In this document: piece after piece, positions 19,655-28,292 of the stretch | How the letters are laid out: each line of letters starts with the position of its first letter | How positions within the stretch are numbered: the stretch's first letter is position 1 | Source: Oceanospirillum linum | GTDB taxonomy: Bacteria > Pseudomonadota > Gammaproteobacteria > Pseudomonadales > Halomonadaceae | NCBI RefSeq assembly: GCF_900182785.1 | Contig: NZ_FXTS01000005.1 | Span: 197,839 to 261,838 of the forward strand | Direction of reading: 5' to 3' | Length of the DNA: 64,000 nucleotides | Position numbers and translations under genes: made by a program | The notes under the pieces: model-generated | The model's input: the letters and a program-made list of their open reading frames with translations, nothing else | Told to the model about the DNA's origin: nothing | Database searches by the model: none

Positions 19655-20140
19655 ATGCACAAAACGAAACAGTTTGACCGGATCGACCGCAGAATTCTTG
19701 AAGTCCTGCAGAAAAATGCCAATATCAGCAATCTGGAGTTGGCAGAACAGGTAGGCTTATCACCGTCACCCTGCGCCAGAAGAGTCAAACTATTGGAAGA
19801 TGCCGGCATCATCAGCCGGCAGGTCACACTGCTTAACCAGAGTGCTCTGGGTCTGGATATGACCATCTATGTCCAGATCTGCCTGGCCAGTCAGCTACCG
19901 GAACGGTTGGAGGCCTTTGAAAGGAAGATTCTGAACTATGATGAGGTACTGGAGTGCGCCCTGATTACCGGCAGTGATGCCGACTTTATGCTCAAGGTCG
20001 TGATGCCGGATATGGCCTACTACGAACATTTTCTGCTGAATGAGCTGAACCGTATCGAAGGCGTGGCCAGCATTCGGACCAGTTTTGTGCTCCGTCAGGT
20101 CAAAACATGCACCGAGCTGCCATTAAAACATCTCAAATGA
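19655..20140 (+). CDS. Lrp/AsnC family transcriptional regulator
   Basis: A 161-residue regulator with an N-terminal winged helix-turn-helix (DRIDRRILEVLQKNANISNLELAEQVGLSPSPC-type region, about 8-45) and a C-terminal RAM/AsnC ligand-binding domain. That domain has the ECALITGSDADFMLKVVMPD segment near 110. The family responds to amino acids as dimers and octamers. It faces a DMT-family exporter (20223-21191) tail to tail; Lrp proteins often control amino acid exporters, but convergent placement makes the link only a suggestion. The ATG at 19655 lacks a clear Shine-Dalgarno sequence. The 264 bp upstream are AT-rich with no gene. Confidence 0.9.
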   Translation: MHKTKQFDRIDRRILEVLQKNANISNLELAEQVGLSPSPCARRVKLLEDAGIISRQVTLLNQSALGLDMTIYVQICLASQLPERLEAFERKILNYDEVLECALITGSDADFMLKVVMPDMAYYEHFLLNELNRIEGVASIRTSFVLRQVKTCTELPLKHLK

Positions 20141-20222
20141 ATAACCGGCGTCCATCAGCTAAAGGATAGATGACAACCTGTCATACAGCTTCCGGCCAGA
20201 AGCTGTATGATCAGCCGTTGAG

Positions 20223-21191
20223 TTATTCTGCAATACGCCCTTTTACAAGTCCACTGGCCAGAATCACCCCCAGACTAATCAACATAATCCCGGCAACAAT
20301 CACCAGGGTGACCTGCTCCCCAAACCAGACATAGGCAATAGCCGAAGCAGCTACCGGTGTCAGAGACCCGATTGCCGAGGTGACTTCAGCCCCCAGACGA
20401 CTGATGGCAAAGGCAAATAATAAACCGGATGCTAACCCGGCACCCAGCCCCTGAGCCACAATTTGGCCAAACTGCTGCTGCAGAGACAGGTCAAACCAAC
20501 CCAATTCAGGCTGTATCACCGGCCCCGCAATCAGAAGCAATAACCCCGTCGGCACCGCTACCACAGATGCCGCCACCAGAGGGGGGAGCCCACATTGACG
20601 AATTGACAGTGCAAACAAAGCCCATAGAAAGCTGGCCGCCAGGAAAAGAACCACCGCCCCAACGTGCGTATCGCCTGCCACTGAGTTACCAATAAATGCC
20701 ACCACACCGGCAAGAATCAGTAATAAACCGCCCAGACGCCAGCCGGATAGCGGCTGATTGAAAACCAGAACCGCCATCATCGTCACAAATAACGGGGCTA
20801 CCCCGGGGATCAGAGTACTGCCTTCAGCCACCTGCCCGACCTGCATTCCCATAGCACCCAGCCAGAAAAAGGGCAGCCCCCCTCCCAGCAGCATACCCAC
20901 GAGATACAACCTGGGCACCTGGGCAATCGCATTAAAATGACGGATAAACACCGGCAGCAGGATCAACCCCGGTAAACCAAAGCGCAGCAGCGCAATTTCA
21001 TAGGTACTGACCGGAGTGACCGCTCCGGCCCGTAGGGAGAGAAAATAGCCCGACCAGACAAAAACCATCATCAGAGCCGCTAATAAACCCAGTACTTTCT
21101 GGGCAGAAGGCATATTGAGGGATTCCACCTCCAACACAGACCGGCCAGAAACCCCTGGGCGGTCAGTGTTTGTTAATGCATCAGAAGACAT
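20223..21191 (-). CDS. DMT superfamily transporter (EamA/RhaT type)
   Basis: An inner-membrane exporter-like permease with ten hydrophobic spans arranged as two EamA repeats (first SGYFLSLRAGAVTPVSTYE, second LWALFALSIRQCGLPPL). Members export amino acids or metabolites by proton exchange; the substrate cannot be read. I give the ATG at 21191 (MSSDALTNTD) because GAG lies 8 nt upstream. An in-frame ATG at 21233 would add 14 residues, and the hydrophilic N-terminus to about residue 25 is unusual either way. The stop falls 83 bp past the end of the convergent Lrp-family gene. Confidence 0.85.
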   Translation of the reverse strand: MSSDALTNTDRPGVSGRSVLEVESLNMPSAQKVLGLLAALMMVFVWSGYFLSLRAGAVTPVSTYEIALLRFGLPGLILLPVFIRHFNAIAQVPRLYLVGMLLGGGLPFFWLGAMGMQVGQVAEGSTLIPGVAPLFVTMMAVLVFNQPLSGWRLGGLLLILAGVVAFIGNSVAGDTHVGAVVLFLAASFLWALFALSIRQCGLPPLVAASVVAVPTGLLLLIAGPVIQPELGWFDLSLQQQFGQIVAQGLGAGLASGLLFAFAISRLGAEVTSAIGSLTPVAASAIAYVWFGEQVTLVIVAGIMLISLGVILASGLVKGRIAE

Positions 21192-21425
21192 GATCACTAC
21201 TCTAGCGTTAATGTTGTTATTGTGATCATCCATTGTCGCTAAATATCATCAGCAGGAATGACTAAAATCATGTCCAATAAAGCCAATATTAAACTTATAC
21301 ACCTCGAAAAATATTTTAATTAGTGATAAACACCAATCCGGCAAGAAAAACGGGCAAGCCCAATCACACCCTCGACACCTAAAGCTCCATAGCCTCAACG
21401 GGGGTATCCGTTCTTAGGGGACCGG

Positions 21426-22487
21426 TTACAGCTTAGCCGTTAACCAACGAATTAACTCCGCAGCAGGAAGCTCACGGCACTGATCGGCGGACAGACCGCA
21501 CCATAGCGGCGAGAAATCCCATCGCCCCTGTTGCTCTGCCGCTGCCCGTAAAGGTGCAATCGCCTGGGAAGCCAGGGGAAAGGCCGGAGCCTGAGAGGAG
21601 ATTGGCCCCAACTCCTCCATCAGACGGTTCACCATGCCCCGGGCCGGTCTTCCGGAAAACAGATTGGTAACCGCCGTATGGCGCACCCCATCGCTTTTCA
21701 GCGCCTTGCGATGCACGTCTGTTGTTTTGGCTTCCGGTGTCAATAAAAAGGCCGTTCCTAACTGTACAGCAGAAGCGCCAAGACTCAGCAGTTCAGCGAT
21801 ATCATCCCCAGTGGCGATCCCACCGGCAGCAATAATCGGCAGGTCAACCTTCGACACCAACTCCGTCACCAAAAGCCGTACCGGTAACTGGCACTCAAGG
21901 TCTGCTGTAAGAAAGTGTCCCCGATGCCCTCCGGCCTCCAGACCCTGAGCAATCACAAAATCAGCCCCCCTCTCCTGCAGCCATACACCCTCTTCAACCG
22001 TGGTTGCGGTGGAAGCAATCAATCCGCCCCAGGCTTTAATCTCTGTGATCAACGCTTGATCCGGCAACCCAAAATGAAAGCTGACCACATCGGGTTGATA
22101 GGGCCTGATCGCCTCAAGGTAAGCCTCTGAAAAGGGTTGGCGGCCAGAACCTGGCGATACGGATAAAGGATCAAGACCCATTTCAGCGTAATAGGGCTGC
22201 AGGACTTCCTGCCAAGCGACCTGCTCTGCCTCATTGGATTCAGGTGGGTTATGGCAAAAGAAGTTCACATTAACAGGCCGCTTTGTTTTCCCCTTCACCA
22301 GAGCCAGTGAGCAACCGACCTGTTCCGGAGAGAGCATAGCGCAGGGAATAGCCCCTAACCCTCCGGCATCACTCACAGCAATCGCTAATGCGCTATCCTG
22401 AGATCCCGCCATAGGGGCTTGCCATAATGGAAAACGAAGCCTTTCCTGTAAAAAAGCAGCCGAGGGCTGCAGAACGGACGTCGGCAT
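21426..22487 (-). CDS. Nitronate monooxygenase / NAD(P)H-dependent flavin oxidoreductase
   Basis: A 353-residue FMN-dependent enzyme of the NMO/2-nitropropane dioxygenase family, which oxidises alkyl nitronates; relatives reduce quinones. The N-terminal PLWQAPMAG motif, the class I signature AQGLEAGGHRGHF with its catalytic histidine, the PIIAAGGI phosphate-binding loop and the GASAVQLGTAFLLTPEA segment are all visible. ATG at 22487 has AAGGAG at 6 nt; a TTG two codons earlier overlaps that site and is less likely. It is divergent from a LysR gene with 113 bp between them, the usual layout of a regulator and its target. Physiological substrate unknown. Confidence 0.88.
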   Translation of the reverse strand: MPTSVLQPSAAFLQERLRFPLWQAPMAGSQDSALAIAVSDAGGLGAIPCAMLSPEQVGCSLALVKGKTKRPVNVNFFCHNPPESNEAEQVAWQEVLQPYYAEMGLDPLSVSPGSGRQPFSEAYLEAIRPYQPDVVSFHFGLPDQALITEIKAWGGLIASTATTVEEGVWLQERGADFVIAQGLEAGGHRGHFLTADLECQLPVRLLVTELVSKVDLPIIAAGGIATGDDIAELLSLGASAVQLGTAFLLTPEAKTTDVHRKALKSDGVRHTAVTNLFSGRPARGMVNRLMEELGPISSQAPAFPLASQAIAPLRAAAEQQGRWDFSPLWCGLSADQCRELPAAELIRWLTAKL

Positions 22488-22600
22488 ACACAACTCCTTG
22501 CCATTATTATTTACCGCCCCAGGGGCGAGCCAGAATCAGAATATGTTAGTATCTCAATCAATAAAAATGATATTTCAAGAACAACATATCTGGAATCAAG

Positions 22601-23509
22601 ATGGCTCTGAATAACCTGGACCTTGATGCATTAGAAATTTTCCGCACCGTTGCCACGGAAGGCGGCGTCACCCGCGCCGCCCGAAAGCTCAACCGGGTAC
22701 AGTCGAATATCAGCACCCGACTGATGCAGCTCGAAGAACGTTTGGGCGCCACACTGTTCCACCGGACAAACCGAAAGCTTGAACTGACAACGGAAGGTGA
22801 CCTGCTACTCCGTTATGCCGACCGCCTTCTCCAGCTGGCGGAAGATACCGAAATTGCCTTTAGAGGCGGCGTTGTTCAGGGGCAGCTCAGACTCGGCTCC
22901 ATGGAAAGTACTGCCGCAGCCCGCCTGCCCGACCTGCTCTCTGCATACCACGCCAGGCACCCTAAAGTGCAACTGGATCTGATCACAGACACCACAGCAA
23001 ACCTGCTCGAACGGGTACAAAACTATGACCTGGATGCCGCTTTTGTGGCAGAGCCTGTCACCTCGTCCGATTTCGAGAGTCTGGATGCCCATCAGGAAAA
23101 ACTGGTGCTGATCACAGCAAGAGGTAAAGGGTTTAAAACCGCCCGGGATGCGCTCAATGAAAACCTGATCACCTTCCGAAACGGCTGTGCTTACCGACGA
23201 ATCTTTGAAAACTGGCTCGCCACAGAAGGGGCAACCGCCCGCAATGGTATGGAGATGAGCTCCTACCACGCTCTGGCCGCCTGTGTGGCTGCCGGTACAG
23301 GGATAGCGGTTATTCCCGAGTCTGTTCTTCAGGTACTGCTCATCGGCCCCAGCATTCAGCAATTTGAGCTACCTGAGCATTTCTCACAGGTTAAAACCCT
23401 GTTAGTCTGGCGCAAAGACTACCGGTCAAACAAGCTGGATGGCATTCGGGATCTGGTGGCATCCCCTACGGGTATGAGTTCTGGAATGCAGCCCTCAGTC
23501 ACTGAGTAA
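22601..23509 (+). CDS. LysR-type transcriptional regulator
   Basis: A 302-residue LTTR. The N-terminal winged HTH (LDALEIFRTVATEGGVTRAARKLNRVQSNISTRLMQLEE-type, about 8-65) is followed by a substrate-binding domain that begins GQLRLGSMESTAAARLP. It is transcribed divergently from the nitronate monooxygenase gene, so it probably controls that gene and itself from the 113-bp shared region. I could not pick out a convincing T-N11-A operator there. The ATG at 22601 has no strong ribosome-binding site. The stop is 4 bp from the convergent response-regulator gene's end. Confidence 0.9.
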   Translation: MALNNLDLDALEIFRTVATEGGVTRAARKLNRVQSNISTRLMQLEERLGATLFHRTNRKLELTTEGDLLLRYADRLLQLAEDTEIAFRGGVVQGQLRLGSMESTAAARLPDLLSAYHARHPKVQLDLITDTTANLLERVQNYDLDAAFVAEPVTSSDFESLDAHQEKLVLITARGKGFKTARDALNENLITFRNGCAYRRIFENWLATEGATARNGMEMSSYHALAACVAAGTGIAVIPESVLQVLLIGPSIQQFELPEHFSQVKTLLVWRKDYRSNKLDGIRDLVASPTGMSSGMQPSVTE

Positions 23510-23513
23510 CCGG

Positions 23514-24260
23514 CTACTGGCCTGCGTTAACCACGATCTGGTCTGCAAACAGGTATCCCACACTGTAAACGGTCCGGATCGGAACCGATTCATCATCATG
23601 GTAACGCTGAATTTTCTTCCGCAATCGCCGCACCAGCGTATCCAGCGCACGCTGAGCACTCTCATCATCGCGACCGTACAGGGTCTGTAACAGCCTGGGA
23701 CGCCGCACCGGTTCAGAAGGTGTTTCTGCCAGCATATACAGCAGGCGATACTCCTTCACCGTGCAATCAATCTCTTCCGAAGCGGGCGTCACCAGGGACC
23801 AGCTCCTGCTGTTCAACTGCCAGCCAGCGGGGCTCTCCAATGCTCCTGACTCAGAAGTAACACGCTTAACCTGACGCTCAGCCAGGCTCAAAATTGCAGC
23901 AGCGAGTTCTCGCCCCTGAACCGGCTTCCCCATAAACAGATCCGCCCCCGCCCGGTAACAGCTCACCCTTGAATTCAGACCATCATTCGCGGTAATAACG
24001 ATTAAAGACATGTCACTGCTGTTACGGGCAAAATCCACCAATTCTTCCCCTGAGGCGTCCGGCAGGCCGATATCAATAATCGCGACCTGAAAATTCCTCC
24101 GCTCCAACAGGCTGTAAAACCCTGACGCCGTGCCCGTACCCTCAACAGCCAGCCCTTTAAGCTCAAGGTATTCCACAAGACTGTCCCTTAAGAACTGGTC
24201 ATCCTCAACCAAAACAACAGAGACCGGCTGAGATAATTCATTTAACGCCTTCACCCTCAC
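23514..24260 (-). CDS. OmpR/PhoB-type response regulator
   Basis: A 248-residue two-component regulator. The receiver domain has the acidic pair VLVEDDQ, phospho-acceptor IIDIGLPD (Asp near 58), the ITAND threonine and the GKPVQ lysine. The C-terminal winged helix (KEYRLLYMLAE, RALDTLVRRLRKKI, IRTVYSVGYLF) is of the OmpR type. It lies 64 bp downstream of the 7TMR-DISM histidine kinase on the same strand, so the pair forms one two-component system. The start is GTG; GTG at 24260 and GTG at 24254 are both possible, with AAGGAG spaced better for the second. If the kinase is really truncated, this regulator has lost its partner. Confidence 0.9.
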   Translation of the reverse strand: MRVKALNELSQPVSVVLVEDDQFLRDSLVEYLELKGLAVEGTGTASGFYSLLERRNFQVAIIDIGLPDASGEELVDFARNSSDMSLIVITANDGLNSRVSCYRAGADLFMGKPVQGRELAAAILSLAERQVKRVTSESGALESPAGWQLNSRSWSLVTPASEEIDCTVKEYRLLYMLAETPSEPVRRPRLLQTLYGRDDESAQRALDTLVRRLRKKIQRYHDDESVPIRTVYSVGYLFADQIVVNAGQ

Positions 24261-24324
24261 CTACTCCTTACAATACGACTGCGCTGTACACATTAAGATT
24301 CACAACCCATTTGAGCATTAGCTA

Positions 24325-25830
24325 TCAGGGTCTGGCTTTCTTTTTACCATTTTCAAATGATGACAAGTTCTCATTTGGGTCCATCTCTGCCGTCAGATAA
24401 ACCCGGGCCTCAAATAGCTTGTCTGTTTCAACAAGCTCTAGCCGGTCACCTTGTTCCGCCACAATTTGTTCTACCAGATTCAGGCCCAGCCCAAGACCGC
24501 TGGTTCCGGCACTATTGGCACCACGGATGTACTTCTTGGTCAGCTCAACATCCTGATGGCTTGCTGACTCTGCCACTGGGTTTCTGACACTAAATATCAG
24601 CGCACTCTCATCTGATGACGCCCTCAGCATGACACGAATAGCAAAAGGATCTGAACTGTATTTGCGCGCATTATCAATCAGGTTAAGTACAACTGTTTTC
24701 ATCAGAGAGGCGTCCAGACTCTTGTACCAGACCTGAGAAACGTGAACATCATATTGAATACGAATATCGCTCCACATCAAATGAGCTTCATCCATAAAGT
24801 GATCCATCAGAGAGACCAGCTCCTTATGCTCATGCTGGCGCTCCAGTGCCTGCTTCCAGCTGGCACCTTTAATCGTCTTATCAAAAACCTCCTGCAACCG
24901 CTCTGTGGCCTGCTGCATCACATGCAGATTATGACGGCCGGTCCAGTCAGGTTTTTCTTTCAGCTCTAAAATCTCTAAATTCGTTTTCAAAATCGAAAGG
25001 GGCGTTCTGTACTCATGGGAGATCATATCGATAAAGCGCTCCTGCTCAAGCCGCAGAATTTTCTCCTGATCCAGTACCTTTATCAGCTCCTGATTCATAC
25101 CTGCTGCCATATCCTTAGCTCGCAACTCAGAGAGCTGAGCAGATTTCACGGCATCCTTCTCAGCAGACATAACCCGTTCAGCAAAAGCCTGGTTAAGTAG
25201 CAGCATGTGCAACAAAGAAGAGAACTGAAATGCGTGGATAGTAAAGATATTTTCCGGTATCCAGCCTAACAATCGGCTGAAATTGATCACAATGCCGACC
25301 ACAGAAAGAAAAAGTGCCAGAAATACAAAACGATCACCAGTGGTGCCATTCTTCACACGCACACCAAAACTTATCAGCAGGACGAAGGAAAAAACCACAG
25401 CATTCAGAGCAACAAATTCTGCAACATAAACGTAAGCATCAAAAGGGGACAGCAACGCCTGAACAAGCCCCGCAGCGGCGGTAAACTGCAGATATAGTTT
25501 AAGCCACGGGTTAACAGGCCGGCCACTGGCCAGCAGATAAAGACTCAACACACTGAAACAAAAAAAGCTGAGGCCTGTTCCGGCACCACTAAAAAGATCG
25601 GACAGATAAGACGGTGCATGTTCAAAGACGACAAAAAGGACACCACTGATCGGCAGATAAACCACCATAATAGTGATCAGATAAAGGGCATACCAAAAAT
25701 AAACCCTATCCCTCAACCGGTAAGCAACAAAGGTAGAGAATGCGGCCAAAATAAATGTGACCGTAGTGAATCCCGCATAGAAGAAGAGGTAAAGATTACT
25801 ATTCCTGACCATTGCCGAATCCGTCAGCAA
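24325..25830 (-). CDS. 7TMR-DISM histidine kinase, 7TM and kinase part (5' part separated by in-frame stop)
   Basis: The larger part of a sensor kinase. It begins in mid-gene with a TTG at 25830 (no ribosome-binding site) and encodes seven membrane spans of the 7TMR-DISM type (about 12-215), a coiled coil, HisKA with DMISHEYRTPLSILK, and HATPase_c with VVLNLIDNARKYS and SGLGLGLNLVEQI. The periplasmic sensor domain that should precede it lies directly upstream in the same frame (25912-26418), cut off by a TAA at 25912-25914. Together they would make a 697-codon gene. The downstream response regulator is its natural partner. Either the gene is broken, or the stop is an error. Confidence 0.85.
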   Translation of the reverse strand: MLTDSAMVRNSNLYLFFYAGFTTVTFILAAFSTFVAYRLRDRVYFWYALYLITIMVVYLPISGVLFVVFEHAPSYLSDLFSGAGTGLSFFCFSVLSLYLLASGRPVNPWLKLYLQFTAAAGLVQALLSPFDAYVYVAEFVALNAVVFSFVLLISFGVRVKNGTTGDRFVFLALFLSVVGIVINFSRLLGWIPENIFTIHAFQFSSLLHMLLLNQAFAERVMSAEKDAVKSAQLSELRAKDMAAGMNQELIKVLDQEKILRLEQERFIDMISHEYRTPLSILKTNLEILELKEKPDWTGRHNLHVMQQATERLQEVFDKTIKGASWKQALERQHEHKELVSLMDHFMDEAHLMWSDIRIQYDVHVSQVWYKSLDASLMKTVVLNLIDNARKYSSDPFAIRVMLRASSDESALIFSVRNPVAESASHQDVELTKKYIRGANSAGTSGLGLGLNLVEQIVAEQGDRLELVETDKLFEARVYLTAEMDPNENLSSFENGKKKARP

Positions 25831-25911
25831 CCGGCCATTTAATGTATGGGCACTATTCGTTCTGACCCGGATAAAGATCTGATATTCACCCAGAGCCTGA
25901 AAGCCCGGGTA

Positions 25912-26418
25912 TTACAGATATGAACGCATGCTTTTTAACGGGAATAGCATACGGAAATGAAGGTAGGGTTTCTCAGCACTATCACCATGGTCACCCAGAG
26001 ACAACTTCAGATAGTTTCCGGCCTCGGAAGCATTAATCCCTGTCTGATAGTACACATCGACTTCATTCAGCTGCGATGGCTCCATCCACAGATAATCAAA
26101 ATCCATCAGTTCAGAGGCTGTCAACGTAAGACTTAACCAGGAGTCAGATAGTGTATAGCCCCGGCTTAAAGAACCACCAATAGGCTTAAAGCCATTGTAT
26201 TCAAACCGGTTAATAGCCTGCTGAAGTGATAGATCTCCTGACGGATCATCGAGCCAACCAAATTTTGCATCCACTTCATCGACCGCAGCCGATGCATCAG
26301 CCTGAGCTGAAGTGACCCCGGGCAGCATAATTAAAAATACAGGCAGGAAAACAAAATACAGACCGATAAACCGCAGCCCGGATACTGATAACGAAAGCAA
26401 AGTAGGTGTCCCGCGCAT
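25912..26418 (-). CDS. 7TMR-DISMED2-like periplasmic sensor domain, N-terminal part of the kinase
   Basis: 168 residues: a signal sequence (FIGLYFVFLPVFLIMLPGVTSAQA, about 17-40) and a periplasmic beta-sandwich domain of the 7TMR-DISMED2 type (FGWLDDPSGDLSLQQA, DSWLSLTLT, EVDVYYQTG, LHFRMLFPLK). It stops at TAA 25912-25914. The next codons in the same frame read YPGFQALGEYQIFIRVRTNSAH, the normal end of such a domain, and run straight into the 7TM part. This is therefore the 5' half of the kinase gene. Two compensating one-base changes (T5 at 25932-25936 on the + strand, and a nearby CCC) would also open the frame. Confidence 0.8.
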   Translation of the reverse strand: MRGTPTLLSLSVSGLRFIGLYFVFLPVFLIMLPGVTSAQADASAAVDEVDAKFGWLDDPSGDLSLQQAINRFEYNGFKPIGGSLSRGYTLSDSWLSLTLTASELMDFDYLWMEPSQLNEVDVYYQTGINASEAGNYLKLSLGDHGDSAEKPYLHFRMLFPLKSMRSYL

Positions 26419-26564
26419 TATAAAGAAGTGAAATGCTAGCAGCTTTAACGAAACGACACTATGGAATAAAAATCCCAGTCAGAATCGGTCAGTTTCTGCT
26501 ACGTGACAAGTTAACGGGCCTTTACCAGAATGTAAAAACCCACATCAAATATAACGAGACAACT

Positions 26565-26855
26565 ATGATCATCGCAGGCTATTTAAACCAACTGCTAAGA
26601 GACGGCCAGTTCTGGTTTCTGAAAGAAAGCGCCCTGGATCTTTGGATGAGCAACAAAAACCCTCAGGCCCTTCCCTATCTTGCGGTCGCCTACGACTGCC
26701 TTAATGAAAGCCCTGTTGGCAGACAATGGCTTCAGGAGTGCCGCCAATCCCTTTCAGTGGATGAGCAACGTGAACTGGTCGAAAGCATAGGCAGAAATGC
26801 CCCGGCAAATGCCGCCCCAAGAATCCGGATGATGTTAAAAGCGTTGATCAGCTGA
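26565..26855 (+). CDS. Small soluble protein of unknown function
   Basis: A 96-residue helical protein (MIIAGYLNQLLRDGQFWFLKE...RIRMMLKALIS) that I do not recognise. Its composition, with several aromatic and leucine residues and a repeat-like ALPYLAVAYDCLNESPVGRQWLQECRQ stretch, suggests a short alpha-helical bundle of the kind seen in TPR/HEAT-like adaptors. I chose ATG at 26565; upstream codons in the same frame back to 26433 look non-coding. It is divergent from the DISM kinase and convergent with the MFS gene. Confidence 0.6.
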   Translation: MIIAGYLNQLLRDGQFWFLKESALDLWMSNKNPQALPYLAVAYDCLNESPVGRQWLQECRQSLSVDEQRELVESIGRNAPANAAPRIRMMLKALIS

Positions 26856-26898
26856 TCTTGTTACGCTCAAACATGCAAAGACTCATACTGCAAACGGC

Positions 26899-28122
26899 CT
26901 ACGCCGTTTGCAGCTTGCCTTCATCATCTAACGCCTGAGCAGTAGGGTCTGTCATCTTCAGCCAGAAAATAAGCACGGTGCCCACCGCTACAAAACCACC
27001 CGCCAGCCAGAGCCCAAGATCATAATGTCCTGTCTTCTCTGCCAGAATACCGGTCAGAGCAGGTGCAATCATCTGAGCAGCCCCATATGAAAGCGTCATT
27101 TTACCCATCAGTTTTGCTGGCTTTGATGGATAGAGCCGTCCCGCCATGGTAAGAACCAGACTCACACAACCGATAAAAGTCCCGCCGAACAGAAGTGCAC
27201 TAAACAGAGCAACTTCAAGGGAATGGAAAAAGGTTGGCAGAATAATACCGGCAATCTGCAGGCTGTATGCCATCAGCAAAGCGTTAAGATACCCGATACG
27301 CCGGGCAATCAGATCCCAGTTCATAACCGCCGGAGCTGCTGCCAGTCCTACTACAGCAAACGTCAGCGCTCCCATACCGCTCAGAGCTGGAATACGCTCA
27401 ACAATGGTCACAATAAAGGTTGCACTGATCACATAGCCATAACCGGCGCAGAAATAAGCCGTCAGCATGAGCCACATAAACTTCCTGGTGGGGGGCATAT
27501 CCTTCATCGGCGCGCCGCTTCCTGAGGTATTAACAGAAGCGGGACGAGGCAGCCAGCGCCAGGCAGGAAAAGCAAGAACGATTGCCAGACCACCAAACCA
27601 GAGCCACTGCTGCTGCCAGTCCTGCCCCAGTTGCAGCATCAGCTCAACAAAGAGAGCCGCCACCATAATACCAATACCAACACCGGCAAAATGGATACCC
27701 AGCTCAGAGCGATGGCCGTGCCGGATCAGCCAATTAAGAATCAGAGCAGACGCGATCAACATCGAACCGGCACTGCTCAGGCCGGACACAAAACGCAGCA
27801 GCGCCCAAAGCCAGAAATTTTCCGTAACCGCCATCAGCAGTGTAGTAACTACCGCTAAAACCAAACCGATACGGTATAATTTATCCTTCACATTAAGATC
27901 GCTTAGGGAAGCCGCCAGCAAAGCCCCAGCCATATATCCGGCATAGTTCACAGCAGCCAGCCAGCCTCCTTCAATATCTCCCAGCCAACTTTGCTCCTGC
28001 ATGACCGGCAGCAAAGGGGTATAAGAAAAACGGGCGATACCAATACAGATAACCTGACTGAAGACCCCGGCTAACAAAACCTGCAGACGCCTGATCTTTA
28101 ACCCTGGCTGCTGACTCATCAT
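26899..28122 (-). CDS. MFS transporter, YbfB/YjiJ family
   Basis: A 407-residue inner-membrane permease with twelve predicted spans. The family signature GIARFSYTPLLPVMQ (about 29-43) and the first-half NYAGYMAGALLAA place it in the YbfB/YjiJ (UPF0226) branch of the major facilitator superfamily, whose substrates are largely unknown. The ATG pair at 28122/28119 follows GAGGAATTT. It is followed by a convergent small gene and preceded, across a bidirectional-looking terminator, by brnQ on the same strand, so it is probably transcribed alone. Confidence 0.9.
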   Translation of the reverse strand: MMSQQPGLKIRRLQVLLAGVFSQVICIGIARFSYTPLLPVMQEQSWLGDIEGGWLAAVNYAGYMAGALLAASLSDLNVKDKLYRIGLVLAVVTTLLMAVTENFWLWALLRFVSGLSSAGSMLIASALILNWLIRHGHRSELGIHFAGVGIGIMVAALFVELMLQLGQDWQQQWLWFGGLAIVLAFPAWRWLPRPASVNTSGSGAPMKDMPPTRKFMWLMLTAYFCAGYGYVISATFIVTIVERIPALSGMGALTFAVVGLAAAPAVMNWDLIARRIGYLNALLMAYSLQIAGIILPTFFHSLEVALFSALLFGGTFIGCVSLVLTMAGRLYPSKPAKLMGKMTLSYGAAQMIAPALTGILAEKTGHYDLGLWLAGGFVAVGTVLIFWLKMTDPTAQALDDEGKLQTA

Positions 28123-28217
28123 AAATTCCTCTTATTATTAGAGAAATCACAATAAGCGAATAAACACATCAATAGAAATGAATTAAACTGATGCCTTCAA
28201 TCTCAAAGTGAGAACAC

Positions 28218-28252
28218 AAAAAAAGCCCACGGAAATTAATCCGTAGGCTTTT
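28218..28252 (-). terminator. Rho-independent terminator after brnQ
   Basis: AAAAGCC-ACGGA / TCCGT-GGCTTTT hairpin (one C-A mismatch, AATTAA loop). On the minus strand it is followed by a T7 run; it ends the brnQ transcript before the MFS gene. Confidence 0.85.
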
Positions 28253-28292
28253 GTCTGATTCCGTCAGAGTCAATCGTTTCGGGAATCCTGTC

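Noticed and set aside
22488..22600. LysR operator between the nitronate monooxygenase and LysR genes
   Set aside because: A/T-rich half-sites are present, but no clear T-N11-A dyad could be set apart from background.
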